Assembly (NCBI RefSeq): GCF_950023065.1
Contig: NC_088681.1
Location: forward strand, 50,688,836 to 50,752,835
From: Planococcus citri
Taxonomy: Eukaryota; Arthropoda; Insecta; Hemiptera; Pseudococcidae
Direction of reading: 5' to 3'
Length of the DNA: 64,000 nucleotides
The notes under the pieces were generated by a model. That model saw only the letters and a list, made by a program, of their open reading frames with translations, did not search any database and was not told the DNA's origin. Position numbers and translations under genes: made by a program. This document shows, piece after piece, positions 26,701 through 41,700 of the stretch. Each line of letters opens with the position of its first letter. Position 1 is the first letter of the stretch.

Positions 26701-29700
26701 GTAGGTACCATGGTTTGGTTTTAATTCGAAGTACATATATTTTGCAAAACAACTTTTTAAAATGATATCCTCTTAAAGTACCTATTTTTATATCAACCGA
26801 GAGAATTCGAAACTTATTAATGGGGGGGGGGGGTGGCAAATTTACTTGGAAAATCACGAATGATAGGATGTTTTTTCAACAGTAAGTAAGTATTTTCGAT
26901 TTTAAGGAGGTGGGAGATGGAGATTTTGAGCAGTCCGAATTTTGAAAGTGGATTTTTGAAAAGTCTGGAGAAGGCCCTTAAACCTACTACAGTCTGTTCT
27001 GAAAGTCCTGCCAAAATTTTTAAAAATTTTGAACTCTTCATAAATAAAAATAGAGATTTTTCTCACAAAATGTCACAATTTTCAGGGAAGTTGTTAAGTT
27101 CTCACGAAAGAAATTGTGTTCACGTATCAAAGACCTTATTACAAAATCCCAACCGAGAAACCTCTCCCAAAAATGGTAATTACAGCGTACAGGTGAGTTC
27201 AATATTCAGTTATACCTACGATTAGTTAAACGTGGTCGTGTTTTGATTCATTGCTTATATACTTGTACCAAACCCAGCATGTGAGATTAGCTAATTAAAC
27301 GACGACGCGACGAGAAAAATATCACTATTTTTTTTTTTTTTTTGCGGAATTAGGTACGCTACGTAAGCGTATATTTACTTTCGGAAGTTTCCACAGAGAA
27401 CCAGGTAATACGTATACAGGTAAAAAAACATATGTAGATAAACTCTTTTATGTTATGTATACTTACGTTGAGCAATTATCTTCAGATATTCCATTTTTGG
27501 TCACATAACGACGTAAAAATACCGAATTCGGATCATCGTTGTATCGTTCGAATATATCGCGATGTAAATTATACATTCTTTTTTGGCTTACATCATCTTC
27601 CGCGTTAATGTATGCGTTTTTATACGGCGCCATATACTTAACATAGGTACATATAAGCTGAATAGTGAATACTACGTATATGTATTTATTTTTCTTTACG
27701 TCGTTGTTGTCATATCCAAATAGCTAATTGTTGTAAGATACTGGAATAATACGAGTACATTCGCAAACGATAGATGACTACGAAAGCAAAAAGTAGGTGA
27801 GATGGTAAACTCGAGCAATTGCAGGTGGATATTGCTTTGCATAAGCAGGTAGATAAAATAGTCTTTGAACAAGCCGCGAATGTCGAATCTATAAATTTAA
27901 ATATTCCGTTATTTATGCGATGAGAGAATATAGTCGAGCTTGGTGATTACGAAGACCAACGTAAGTATAGTCGAGTGAAATTGAGAACTGTGCGATGGCT
28001 TTGAAGTGATTTTTTTATGGCTTTTGTTTTTACGAAATAGATGTTTTATGTGTGGTGGATATACGATGACAGAAAAATTAAATTAAATGAAAAAGAGAGG
28101 AGGGGAATTTTTCGCATCAATTTCATATGTTGTGTAAAAAATACGTATTAAACAAAATATTGAATGCGAATAATTAGATGTTCAAATACAAGAACAGACA
28201 GTAAATTTATATAAGTACTCAGACATGCTGAATTAGGGACTTCTTCTCTTCCCCAAGCTGATTTATTTCCAACTAGGCAAGATATAAAGTTAAGCAAATA
28301 AATAAGTACCATTTCAATTTTACAAATCGAAAGAATCGATGGTTCGAAATTTCTCATGATATTTAGCTTTTAAAACGTACTTTTGAGAGATACAATTATG
28401 ATAAAAATATACGTTATGTGTACACAGATGCACAATGTACATAGGTATAAGGTATATATGTATTTTAGAATTTTTTATATAGTAAAAGTATGAAGACTTT
28501 CGAAAATTCAAGAAACCAATTTTTTTCATAGGTTTTCACGCCCAAATTGGTCAATTTTGACCAAATTTTTTTTCCTCACAATTACCTAGGTATAAATTTT
28601 TTTTAGTAAAAATTGATTCCTGCCATTTTGGCAACCCTTGAACTGCCTTCCGAGTTCCGAGCCATCCACCTGGCTAAAATTCATCTATGCACAGTGTAGA
28701 CCAATATCAACTCAAAATAGGCACCTACATCGTACCTACTCGTATTTTAATTTTAAAGAAATTTCAAACTTCCAATTTTTTTGCTCATATTTGTCAGTCA
28801 CATTTTTTTCAATTTGGAAAAATGGCCTCATCACAGGTGAAAAAACTTAAATTACTCATAATTTTCAAAAAAAAAAAAAAAAAAAAAGTCACTATTAAAT
28901 TGATATGAAAGTTTTCAAACGTGATGTTAACGTGGATTAAGCATCATAAAAATCATTGAAAATTGCACAAATTGCTTAAATTACCCGAAAAATTACCAAA
29001 TAGGTAGGTACCTACTAATAAAACATGGAAAAAATTGGCAAAAAAAGATCGTAAGAAATAACGAAATTTCGACAAAAAAAAAGTTACTGAAATGACGTTA
29101 AATATTGTAAGGAAAAGTGAATAAAATACCAAAAAAAGTCAAAAATGTCTAATAATACTGGAAAATCAGCAAAAATAAACGAAAATTTTGAGAAAAACTG
29201 CTGTAAGTTTGAAGGAAATTATTTAAAATGATTTGAAAATCGATAAAATATTGCTAAAATCTTTTAAAATATTCCAAAATTTACGAAGCAGTGTTAAAAA
29301 TAAAAATAGGTATCCAAAAACCCGAAAAATAACAAAAATAACACGAAAATTGTTGAAAAATGAATGCAATACTTTTAAAGTTCTGGAATATTAACAGAAA
29401 TAGCCGAAAACTGACAAAACAAAAGATAGATTTAAAAATCACTAAAAATGATTTGAAAATTGATTTTTAAAAAAAGTCATAACATTTCGTTAACTATAAC
29501 TATAACTGGGTACCTATGCAAAATATTGCTCAAACTCAAAAAATTCTCAAAAATAAATAAATAAGTAAATAGGTAAGTAAATAAAAGTAATACATAAAAT
29601 TTAAAAAAAAAATTCAGAAAAAATTTAATGCATTCAATAATCGAAAAAAACTGAAATGGGCTGAGCTCAGACGCAGAAAATATTTCTATCGAAAGCCAAA

Positions 29701-32700
29701 AAAATTTTGATGGAGTCTGAAAAATTTCAATCACTGTCCTTATCCTCTGTTTCAACAAATCACCATTATTATTTCCATAAAAAATTGATAATTAATCACT
29801 AAGTTGATCAAAACTTTTGAAATTTTTGAGGTAAAAATGATCTAAAGATTTTTTCCAATTTTTTCACGCCATTTTTATTATTTTAAAAATGCTCAATTGA
29901 AAAACGGGCAATGATTACTTACTTAGGTACATATCAACTTTTGATGAAGTTTCTCAAAATTTTTAAAATTAATTAATATTTTACCTAATAAAATCAACGA
30001 TAATTTTGGAATTTTTTTTTACGATGTCCTGCTTTTTTTATGAGCTCTCTTCACTTGTCCTTTAGTAAGTCGCAGTCGTGGTTTTCAGAGAAGTATTTAG
30101 GTAGGTATTAATTAAGAAAGGATGGCTGAACTCTGAAGAGAAGTAGTGGGGGGGGGGGTATTTAGGAGGTTTTCTTCGATATTTTCACACGTCTTTATGA
30201 GCGATAAAACTGCCCGAGAAGGAAACAAATAAGAATTTAAAAATTTTCAATTTTGGTTACCAGCTAAAAGTTTTTACTTTACAAAAAATTACAAAATCTC
30301 AAAATGTGAAATTTTTGAAAAAAATGAACATTTAAGTTTCAAAATACATATTTACAAAAAATGCTAGAATTTGAGTTTAAAACCTAAAAATTAAATAGCT
30401 GGTCTGAGTGATGCCCAAACCTTTACTCTGTTTTTAATTCGAGGGTTTCATCACATACTTAATTCAAATTAGGCTTATTTTGCTCTTTGATTGTTCTCTT
30501 AGACTGTTTCAATAAGAATTTTGAGAAATAAATGGCATCAAATCTTAAAATTTACCTATTTGTCTGGTCTTCGTAACCTCCAATTCATTTATAATTCGAA
30601 GAAAATCAAAAAAAAAATCACAGAATTCGCAGTCTACAGCTGCAATTATGATTATTTACCTCAACACTAGTAAGTAAAACGTTAAACAACAAAATACTTA
30701 GGTACTTCAAAATTCTCAAATTATTTTACAAAAAAAAAATCAAAAGACTCGATTCAACATAACTTATTAAAAAAATATCATTAATGGTTAAAAAACACGA
30801 AAAAATACGCGAATTATCACACGATAACGATAATCACGACGAATCACTAGATGAAAGTTGAAACACGTTGTTCTACGCGCCACTGATCAATCACTACTAT
30901 TTTACCGCGAACTTGAACTGGTTCTGTTCAACGAAGCTATGTACTTCGAATAATCGAATATGATGTTTTGCCTATAGCCTACCTGGCTCCATAAGATTCC
31001 CCACCGGATACAAGACTTACTCACTGTGAGCTCACATGACACAGTCGGAAGCGAATTATCAGTTCTAAGGAGCTAGAGCTACTAATCAGCAGTATTAGGC
31101 GAATACGCGATGACGCATCGTGATTGCTAAAAGCTTCATCGTAATAATGGAAATAAACCGGTTGAAAAATTCAATGAAAGTGGTAATCCATTCATCTCTA
31201 GGTACTATATGTACGAATACTACAGATGTGTAGCTAAACTGCGTAGAGGTAGAATGTTGATAAACAAACATATTAAAATTATTTCAAAAAGCTAATGACC
31301 CATATGGTTTGATTAGATTAGATTATACGAGTATTATGTGTTCAGTTTGCGAATGATGCAGAGTTCGAATTTTGAGATAACCCAGTACCTACATAGTTAC
31401 ATACCTAGCGGCTGGGGGAAAAAAAGGAACTAGGAAGAAAGATAGCGAGAGGAAAAAATACCTAACACGCGAATGAAACTCGTAAATAATGCTTTTCGAC
31501 CTCGAGAACGAAGACGAGGAAACTGATTCGCGTTAAGTCGACTTGAGTGCTTTTCACGCAATTAAAATTCCGCAAAAGTTTTCTCATATCGAGCCTTTTC
31601 GTTCAAATATCCTTATAACGTTCTCTTTATCGGCCTTTCCTTCGTATAAATCGACTTTAACCTCTCAGATATGCCTGTTTAGATAAATTATTATTCGATG
31701 ATGCTCAAATTGGACTTTTTTTTAACCGTCTGGTTTACTTCGAGTTTGTTGAATTCGTGCCAAAAATGAATTTTTCCAATGATAATATCTACAAGCATAT
31801 TTACCTAATTGCTGGAAAAAGAGTACTTTTATTGGAATTGGAGATTGACAAAATTCTTAAAATTAGGTAAGTACTAAGTATACTTAGCTGTAAGTACTAA
31901 GTAGAAAAGCATTTATGTGCATTGAAAAAAACTGTAAGAAATTGGAATCTCCCACATTATGAATAAGACCGATTATGAGTCATTTTTTAAAAATCGAACT
32001 CTGAATGTTGCGTAAAAAAATTCAAGAATGTCTATCTGGTTTGATTAGAACAAGTACAAGTACGTAATACTCATTCATCATAAACATTATTACGAATGTA
32101 CATAAATATGTGCTGCATGTTGCACAGATGGCCCTACAATCTACAAAGTACAAGTTATTTGAATTAGAGGATCATTCATTCTTGCCTCTCTCTTCCTCTC
32201 ACCTTTTTCTACCTATCGTGACCACCCATCCCATCGCGTCTCACAATACATACTAACACTTCGATATACCTAACCCTACCTATATTAATGGATTCGCATA
32301 ACTTGTGAACGTCATGTTTCATGATTGACAATACGTACGTAATTGTCATTACTCGCTATGAAAGTATTTCTCTTTTCTCGTTAAAATGACCAGATTTTAC
32401 TCGTACGATGGGATTTACATATTTTACAGATTTTTATTCGCTGAATGCACAAAAAGTGAATCATTTTTAGCAAAACGTTGTTCAAACATTACGTGCAGAA
32501 TTTCAGTGTTCAATGCCCTATAAATGTTCATTGCGAATTGGTTTTTTTATTCAATGCCATCTATAGAAATGTGTATAAAAAGAGATGGAAAATTCTCTGC
32601 GAGTTTTCTTTCATTTTTCAGTCAAATCATACGAGTAACTATGAAAAAAAGTCGACAAATTTGAACTAAATTCAGCAAAGATCTTTATTTCGAGTTAAAG

Positions 32701-35700
32701 ATTGGTCAGAAAATTTTTTAGCACCGGCGACGCTTCTGAAGGGGAGATATGAGCCCTCAAAGAGGAAGCATTTTAAAAAAAATTGTGATTTTTTTCGCTC
32801 CTGTCTCTGTCCAACTTGTTTTTGGGGAAAAACGCTCGATCCCAAATGAAAGTACATATTTGAAATTTTTTTTCTTGCAAATATTTCGAATTAATTATTA
32901 TGCCAATGATATTGAAAACAGGCGCGGACTGGGTCAGTTGGGGCCCCCTGGCGGATGCACCGAATGGGACCCTTAAAATTTTATCCCCTCCCCTTCCCTT
33001 CAGAATCTACCTCCTCCTATTTTTCTCAGGTTTGGATGTTTGAATGCCAGTTGCGCAATTCGTTTTTGTTTTTCATTCAATTTCACCAAAAATAAGTCAA
33101 ACCGACAGGAAGGTCATTCCACGTCAATTCGACCAAGAAGTGATAAGAGGGGGAGGGGGTTCGGCGATTTTTTGAAATTTTTCCTGTGAAAAGACCTTCC
33201 GAAGGAATAACCAATGGCGCAAATCGCAGCCCTCTAACACTTTAGGGGGTGTCAAAGTATTCAGTAGACTTGAAATATCATCAATTTCAGTATAGTGGAT
33301 AACTCGATAACCGCGATACCTACCAAAATGGAACTTTTTCCAATATTTAGGGGTTGTGAAAGGCTTTTTGGGGATATATATATATATATATATATCATAA
33401 AAATCAGTGTTGCCACTTTTTTTCGTACGAAAAATTAGCTCGAAAAGTTTCAAAACGTAATTTTCATATCGTTCCGATTCTCAAAAATTCTGAAAAAAAT
33501 ATATTTATGGACAACTTTTCATGCTGTAAAACATAATAATAAAAAATTGGGATGGTATTATGTCGTAAAGTCGATTAAAAAAATTTGAAAGTTCGCAAAA
33601 AATGCGATTTTTTGACTTGAAACATGAAAAAAGTTTTTACTGGTGAAGTTGACCCATTTGACTCCAATTTTTACGTAGGTATTCGTTAAAAAAGTTGAAA
33701 AAACCAAAAAATTAAAAAAATTAACGAATTTCAATTTTTTGCCACGAATGTGATTTTTATCAATTTTTTTATGAAATATGCCAGGAAGAGGTCAAAATAA
33801 AACAACTGAATAAATTAATTTTTTTTAATGTTTAGAATTTAAAATTGAATTTTTTCAATTTTTGATTTTTTGTGATGAGTTTATCTCCGATGACCGAAAC
33901 GCGTCTCACTTCGTAAAATTTAATGTTTTTGTAATTTTTTAATATTTTTGTGAATAAAAGTGTTCGTGCTGTAAAAGGTGTAGGTAATTAATTGATTATA
34001 AAATGTGTGAAAAAGGAGAAACCCACTACATTCAAAAAAAGCTTTTTACAACCCCTAAATATTGGAAAAAGTTCTATTTTGGTAGATATCGTGGTTATCG
34101 AGTAATCCACTGCTGAAATGGATGACAACCCCCAACAACCTTTAAAAAAGGGCTAGAGAGCTGCGATTTGCGCCATTGGTTATCCCTTTTCGAAAGGTCT
34201 TTCCACAGAAAAAATTTCAAGAAAATCGCCAACCCCCCTTACCACTTTTTGGTTGAATTGACGTGGAATGACCCAGGAACAAAACTAGGGGGTTTTCGGG
34301 AGAGGGGAGGGTGACTGAAAATTTTCAGATTAGTATGAGAAAAAATACCAAATTTTATCGAATAAAATGATGAGTTTCTAAAATGAAATAGGTTTTACCA
34401 ATTTTGCTATACAAATACTCACATTATTTGGTTTATTAAAAAATTGTCATTTTCCCTTTCGAATTTGTGAAAGTTTCAAGCATGGATTTTTTTTAGTTTA
34501 GGACAGAGATATGTAGAAATTGGCCCCAGTAAAACGAGGGCAAAAGTGATCATTAATTCAAATCACAAGAGAATATTGTGTTTTTTAAAAGTTTGTCAAT
34601 TTTTTTGGCTCCAAAATTTTAGGATCTGAATGCTTAAAAAATGTCAATTTTGAAAATGAAAAGCAAACAGATCCGAGTGAGGTGAGGGCAAAAGCTTGTT
34701 TCGAGAAGTAATTTCTAGAAGTAAAAATATGTACTATGTTTTTACAGGTGAAATGTTTGAAAAAAACAGGCTCGAGCCAATGCTAGGGCAAACGATTTCA
34801 AAAATTCGTATTTCGAGAAGTACATATAAAACAATGTTTTTTTGTGATGAGTGGTATTTTTCGGACACCACAATTTTAAAATTTGAATACCTTGTAGGAA
34901 ATTAAAATTTTCAATTTTTAAATAAAAGGCAAGCAAACAGGCTCAAGAAAAGCGAGGGCAAAAGCTTGCGAAAATTTATGTTTAAAAAAAGTGAAAATAG
35001 TATTTTTTTTTTGGTCAAATATGGGACCTTGAGGGGCTCTTCGGTGTCTTGGGGCCCTTGGAGATCGCTGAGTAATATCATAGGCCAGCCCCCCCTCGGA
35101 TTAAAAAATATCTTTCCTGGAACTGAGGAAATGTCATTTCATTACTGACAATTTGAAAAAATCGAGAAAAATAACTTAAAACTCGATCAAAACTTTTTTT
35201 CGATTATTCAGGTTGGAAATAAAATGACTAAAAAATTGGCACTTCTGCGTTCCAAAATATTCCCCTGTTCACCTAGACGTCTAAAAACGAACTCGACTTC
35301 AACTATCATTTAAAATTTATAATTTCTGTGCATATTATTTATACGAGTATTTTACGCGATGACAAGTAGGAGGTCGTCAGAGAGAGCGAAAAATAAACAA
35401 TGCAGCGAATTCCTCTCGACGACGATGACTTTGTTGTTGAAAATATGAAATATTTTGTTCATCTTATTCCCCAGTTTTGCCCTTGCACTGTTATAGTGCA
35501 AACCCCTTCCTTCGATGTTTTTTCTTCTTTTTTTATCCACTCGAGGAAGAGAAAAGAGAAAGAGACTGCGAGGCACTTAATGGAATTCACACAGCTTAAC
35601 GAAATTATCTAAGAATAATTTGTTTACCTATACTAAAATAACGTATTTTATTATACTTAGTAGAAGTAAGTAAGTATACAATATACTAGATACACGAAGC

Positions 35701-38700
35701 AAAACCCATCACGATGGTTGGTACTCGCCGGCGAGTTATTATTCAAATTGTTTCATTTTGCACCGAGTGTAAATTCACTCGGCGTAACAAAACCTCTGTA
35801 AAATTTGGCACGTGACGATGCTACGATGGTGAAATTTTGTGAATAAACATAACTTCCACTCGTTTAATTACTCGTCCCTCGGCCCTTCGAGTTGGAAGGG
35901 AATTTAAACTTCAATTCAAGCGTGAAAGTGTCCTATCCATGTAGCTAATCAGGAGTTTAGATATACCAGAGGATAATTCGGGCCGTTGCAATTTTTTTCT
36001 GTAACAAGGTCTGGGATATGGGTCACGGTTGTAAAATATCGCTTCTGTCTACACAAGTTTGGGATTGTCGCGAAGCAAAATGTCGAGTTTTTTAATGTTA
36101 TTATTTTGTAGAAATTCTGGCGTTGAATGGTTAAATGTGTTTTACGACACGTGCCACTGATAAAATTCAGGGCCAGAAAGCTTTAACGCGGCGGGGTTTA
36201 TTCGTAAGTACTTTTTGAACGTGTTCGTATTCGTGTAACTAAGTGTTTTTTTTCAATTTTTTACTCCGATAAGAGTAGGGAGTAGGTATAAGGTTTTTGA
36301 ACCGGTGATTTTCCAAATATCTGCTATAAATTGAAAACAGAATAGCGAAAAAAAATTCCGAAAAAATGTAACATTATTAAATATTGTTGAACAGCTTCAG
36401 TTCGATGTTGATATAAACGGAAATTAAAATTTTTCTTTCGTGTTTCTTGCTCTTATTCGCGATAAGCTGATACCCTTACATATATTAATCAATACTCGTG
36501 TTTAAAATTCAGTCAACATAAAACGCCAGCCAGACTTGTTAGAGATACGAAAGAATGCAATTTTTTGAAAATTACCATTCGATAGGGACCAGTAAAGGAT
36601 ACCTGGGTACTTACCTACCAACTTGAATAAAATGTGTAGATGGGTAAAAAGTAAGCAAATATTGAAAGATAAATGTAATGTGAAAGAGTTTCACCCTTAT
36701 TTTGAAAATGTCTGGAATATTATCTACATAAAATAAGTTCTCTGGGTTTTAAATGGCGGACAGACAGAAAGTTTTAATTAAATTTTATTGCAGTAAGTAT
36801 AATAAAACATGATGGACTGATGGGCTAAAAAAAAATCGTCGACATGAATCATCGCTATTATTAATTTGTTTTTCTGTTCTGAAATGTTGAGCAGTCCGAC
36901 CATGAAGAGTTTTACACATTGTGTTCTGTAAGATGGGGATTTCAATTTTACAGCCTCTTTAGTTGGTCTTTATTCAGATCTTTGTGGGACTCTTTCAGGG
37001 ACGAAACTAAGGGGGGGTGGGGGGGTGTAACACCCCCCCCCAGTCATTATGGATAGTCGGCAAATTCGGCAAATTTGAGAAAAATTGACTTAGTCGGCAA
37101 TTGCCGACTTTGCCGAGACTGGACAAAGTCGATAACTTTTGAAAATTACTAGTTTTAATAAAGAGACTAATTTGCCGACTTTTATGGAGCTTGAATAGCA
37201 CATTTTAAAAAAACTTTGCCCTCGCTTCGTTCGGGCTGAATACAGTTCTTCTCTTTCTACATTTTTGCACCTGAGACATATCTGTTCTAGGTAGAGGTAC
37301 CCTCCTAAATTTTTCAAGAAATTGACTTTTTGAAAGACAGTAATAATTTACATACTTACTAGGTAGGTACTTGAATTATGAATTTTCAAAAATTTCAGCC
37401 GTCGCATCACTCAGGCTCGTCGTTTTTTTATTCAAAATCACGTTTTCTAAAAATCAACTATACCTACTTTTAAAAAATGTTTAAATCCAAAAATAAACTC
37501 CCCAAATATAAAAAAAAATGTTTTATTCTCAAAATACGAAATTTTGAGAGCTTTGCCCTCACTTTGTTTTGGATCTTTTTGATTTTCTTTTTTGGAACTA
37601 AAATTTCTATTAAAAAAATCATTCAAATTCTCAACATTTTAGACCGAAAAAATCAAGCTCCTCCCATAAAAAAATCATTGTTCTTTTACTTAAAAAAATA
37701 AAAATTTTCGAAAGCCTTTGCCCTCGCTACGCTCGGGCCAACTTTTTATATACTCGTACTTTCATTTTTATGAAACACAAAAATTCTGCTTGAGGCTTCT
37801 AAAAATTGAAAAATGAACATGTACATTTTTATATGCAAATATGTGTTGAGTATATCAATTGGCAAAATTGTCTTCTTCTCATTTTTTTTTCACAATAAAA
37901 AACTCACTGCTTTAATCGGCAAAATAGGTATTTTTTTGTCATATCAGTCGGCAAATCTTTGGTTGACACCCCCCCCCCCATAGAAAATGTCTAGTTTCGT
38001 CCCTGGACTCTTTCTTTGGGCCCCCGAGAAATCAATTTCTTCAAAATCAACGTTTATTCAAAAAACAATAAACAAAAAAAAAACAGGCTGTTTTCTTCTA
38101 GGTTAAAAAAGATCTTATAAAATAAAAGTGAATAGAAAAAATTTGTTGGCAAACAAATTTTCATCAGTGGAGTTTTTTAATTTTTTTCTTAAAAGTTCTG
38201 CAATTTTTGAAATATTTGCGACAGACAGTAAACGTTGAATTTTTGAACTTGAACCGAAATATTTCGAGGAGAAGGCTGCGTAGAAAAACATAGGATAATT
38301 AGACTCTATTGATGGCAAATCCATAACTTTTTATTTTAAAAAAAAAATCGCAGTTCCTCAGTTGGTTTAGAAAAACCAATTTTCATGATATTGAAAACAA
38401 TGAAAAAATAGGAACAAACTTTCAACAAAAAATTGGCTTTGCAAAAAAATTTGAAGTGACAGAATCTTAGGGTTGATAAAAATTAATCCGAAGCCAATTT
38501 GACGGTCACATTTAGTAAACAACCTGCAGGGGAACCTGCTCCAATAAAATTCGATTTGGAGAATGTTGGGCTTCGATTTGCCCTTATCTGATGAGTGAGG
38601 ATCAAATCCGTTCAGGTCTCACAAGATTCAATCAGGTATCCTTATTGGATCTGATTCAGTCTGAACAAATATAATCTGCCTAAACCTCTGATCTGATTAG

Positions 38701-41700
38701 ATCTGCTCGTCCAGATCAAAGCAGATAAAAAATTCTGAACTATTATTAGCCCTGTTCAGAACAAATTGAAGGGTGGTTTTCCAAAACGCATTAAGTCCGT
38801 TTTTTTCGAAATTGATTTTTTCGCGCCATTTGGTTAGTGACGTCAGGACACATCATCTGAGACGCATACCTATCTAAAATACCTATTTTATCCATGTTCT
38901 TTCCAGCTTTTTGTGAAATTGTTGAAATGCGCTTGATTTTCCAAAACGCATTAAGTCCATGTTTTTTAACGCTTGTAGAATCGCTTGTTCCCATACGAAC
39001 TGATTTTTAAAATTTTATAGTATGTTGTATATGTGCATCCTTAGGAAGTATCGCCACAGAAATTTTCAACCCCCTCCCCCCATATTTACCCCTCAAAAAT
39101 GACGTTTTCAGTTTTTTAACTTATTTTATGGTATTTAACAATGACGATTGCGAGGTACATTTTAGAAACACCTTTTTTGGACGTATTTTTGACCCAATAC
39201 CTTTTTCGAAATTTTTGCGGTGGTGCGCCATGTTAGAAAATTGGGAAATGTGTGTGTGTGTGGGGGGGGGGGGGTGAAATGGGAATTTTGGGGAAAATGA
39301 CTATCAACGAGTAGGGTGTCGTTTTCTTATGATTCGATATCGCTGAGCACGAATATGACGTTAGATTTTGTTTTACACCCCCACAGCCCCTCCGGAGCCC
39401 TCAGCCCCCACCTCAATTTTCACTATTTTGGGAATGAAGTTACTTTGATGACGTTGGTGTCGTTGTCTTATAATTCGATACCACTGAGCATGAATATGGC
39501 GTCAAATTTTCTCCTACACTGAAACTGCCCCTCCGGAGCCCTCAGCCCCCTCCTGAATTTCTATTCATTTTTTAAATAAAGTTATGTACTTTGATGAATT
39601 TGGTGTCGTTTTCGTTGTTTTCTTATGATTCGATACTCACTCAGCCCTCTGCTAAATTTCCACCATTTTCAAAATTAAGCTGCTTTTACAACATGGAATC
39701 TTTTTCATACGAATTTCGCGCTCAGCAGTATCGAATCACAAGAAAACGACATCAATATCAACGTAATTCGAAAATATAAGGCAAAAACTTTCAAAAAATC
39801 ACAATTCCTCAGAAGTGAAATACAAACATAATTTTTGATAAGAGGTTTTGAATTGAATGGTAATATGCAAGCTGGAAAGGAGAAAAGGCAGAAAAATGTA
39901 CTTTTCGCGTGGTGTTTTTTTTAATTCTTCAATTTGTGCACTCGCGATTGAAAATAAACAGTAAGTAGTAGGAACCATTTTGTTGGAAATTGATTTTCCT
40001 ACAAGATGGTACTTTCATTTTATAATTATCTTATAGTTACCTCATAATTTTCCTGAATGAATGCTCATTTTTCAACATAAAACGTCCAGTGGTTTTCCAA
40101 AACGCATTAAGTCCATGTTTTTCAACACTTGTTGAATCTCTTGTGCAACATTCAACTCAACACCGCGTGTTGGATCATATCAAGCTATACCTAAACTTCA
40201 ATGTTAGGTTGGTTGCATACTCAAAATAAGCCCTCTAATGAAATGGGAGTATGTTTTATGCTTTTTCTCGGAACTTACTTTTGGGACTTAATGCGTTTTG
40301 GAAAACCACCCTTCAATTGGATCTGGAAAATTTACTGATCTGATCAGTCGACGTGGTCATGATTAGATCAAGCAGATCTGATCAAATCTGTTCAGCTCTG
40401 TTAAAATGTGATCAGGATTTTCCAATTTATCTGCTCAATTGTCAAATCAAATTGAATCCAGAAAATTTCAAAAACTGATTAATTTGATAAATATTACTTT
40501 GATCTGATTGGAATCTGTTCAGAGTAAAAGTCGGATGTAGAGGAAGTCCGGATCTACCTAATCAAAACCTAATCTGATCTGCATCTTCTTCAATAGGACA
40601 ACATAGATTCAATTTTATCAAAGTTATGGTCTGATTGGTAATCTGGTCAGATCGAATTCGGAAAAATGTTTGAATATGACCAATTGACCAACAAGGATTG
40701 ATCAGATCTGTTCAGTTCTGATAGGATCTGATCAGATCTGAAGAGATTATTATAATCCCATCAAAACTGATAATCTGATTTGATTTGGTCAGGTTAAATA
40801 GAATCCAGAAAATGTCCGGGGCTGATCTAATCAAAAGATTGATTGATCTGACTGAAATTTGATCTGATCCGATCAAGTTTGTTCAGCTCTGATGAGATCA
40901 GATCAGGTCTGAAAAGATCTAATCTGATCAGAAGTCAATCAAATTGAATCCAGAAAATGTCTGAGACTGATCTGATCAAAACTTTTATCTGATTAAATCC
41001 AGTCACAGTGAATTAAATCAGAAGAATGTTCGTAGGTATCTGATCGAATAGGCCGGAATATAACAATTCCATCAAAACCGCATGATGATCTGATTCGATC
41101 AAGTTGGGGTTAAATTGAATCCAGAAAATGTCTGGGACTGATCAAAGCTGATCTAAACTGATCTGATATATCTATACATAATATGGCTGAGCACCCAGTA
41201 AAATCTGTTTAGATCTATTCTGATCAAATTTGTTATAAAGAATATACCCGGACCGAACCGGACCTGATTTGATCTCATCTCTTCAAGCCCAATCTGATCT
41301 GATTCGATCTAATTTTATCTGATATTACTCAATTTGACCTCATTTGATCAAACTCGATCTGATCTGATTTGATCAGACTCAATCTGATCAGATGTGATCA
41401 GACTCAATCTGATCAGATGTGATCAGACTCAATCTGATCAGATGTGATCAGACTCAATCTGATCAGATGTGATCAGACTCAATCTGATCAGATGTGATCA
41501 GACTCAATCTGATCAGATGTGATCAGACTCAATCTGATCAGATGTGATCAGACTCAATCTGATCTGATGTGATCAGACTCAATCTGATCTGATGTGATCA
41601 GACTCAATCTGATCTGATGTGATCAGACTCAATCTGATCTGATGTGATCAGACTCAATCTGATCTGATGTGATCAGACTCAATCTGATCTGATGTGATCA

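Noticed and set aside
26917..27225. 102-codon open frame ending near a gtgagt donor
   Set aside because: No similarity recognised, AT-rich Lys/Phe/Ser/Asn composition, and it follows a poly-G repeat; not enough to call a gene.
35400..35612. 70-codon ATG frame in unique DNA
   Set aside because: No recognisable product, no splice or polyadenylation context; noted only as part of the intron description.
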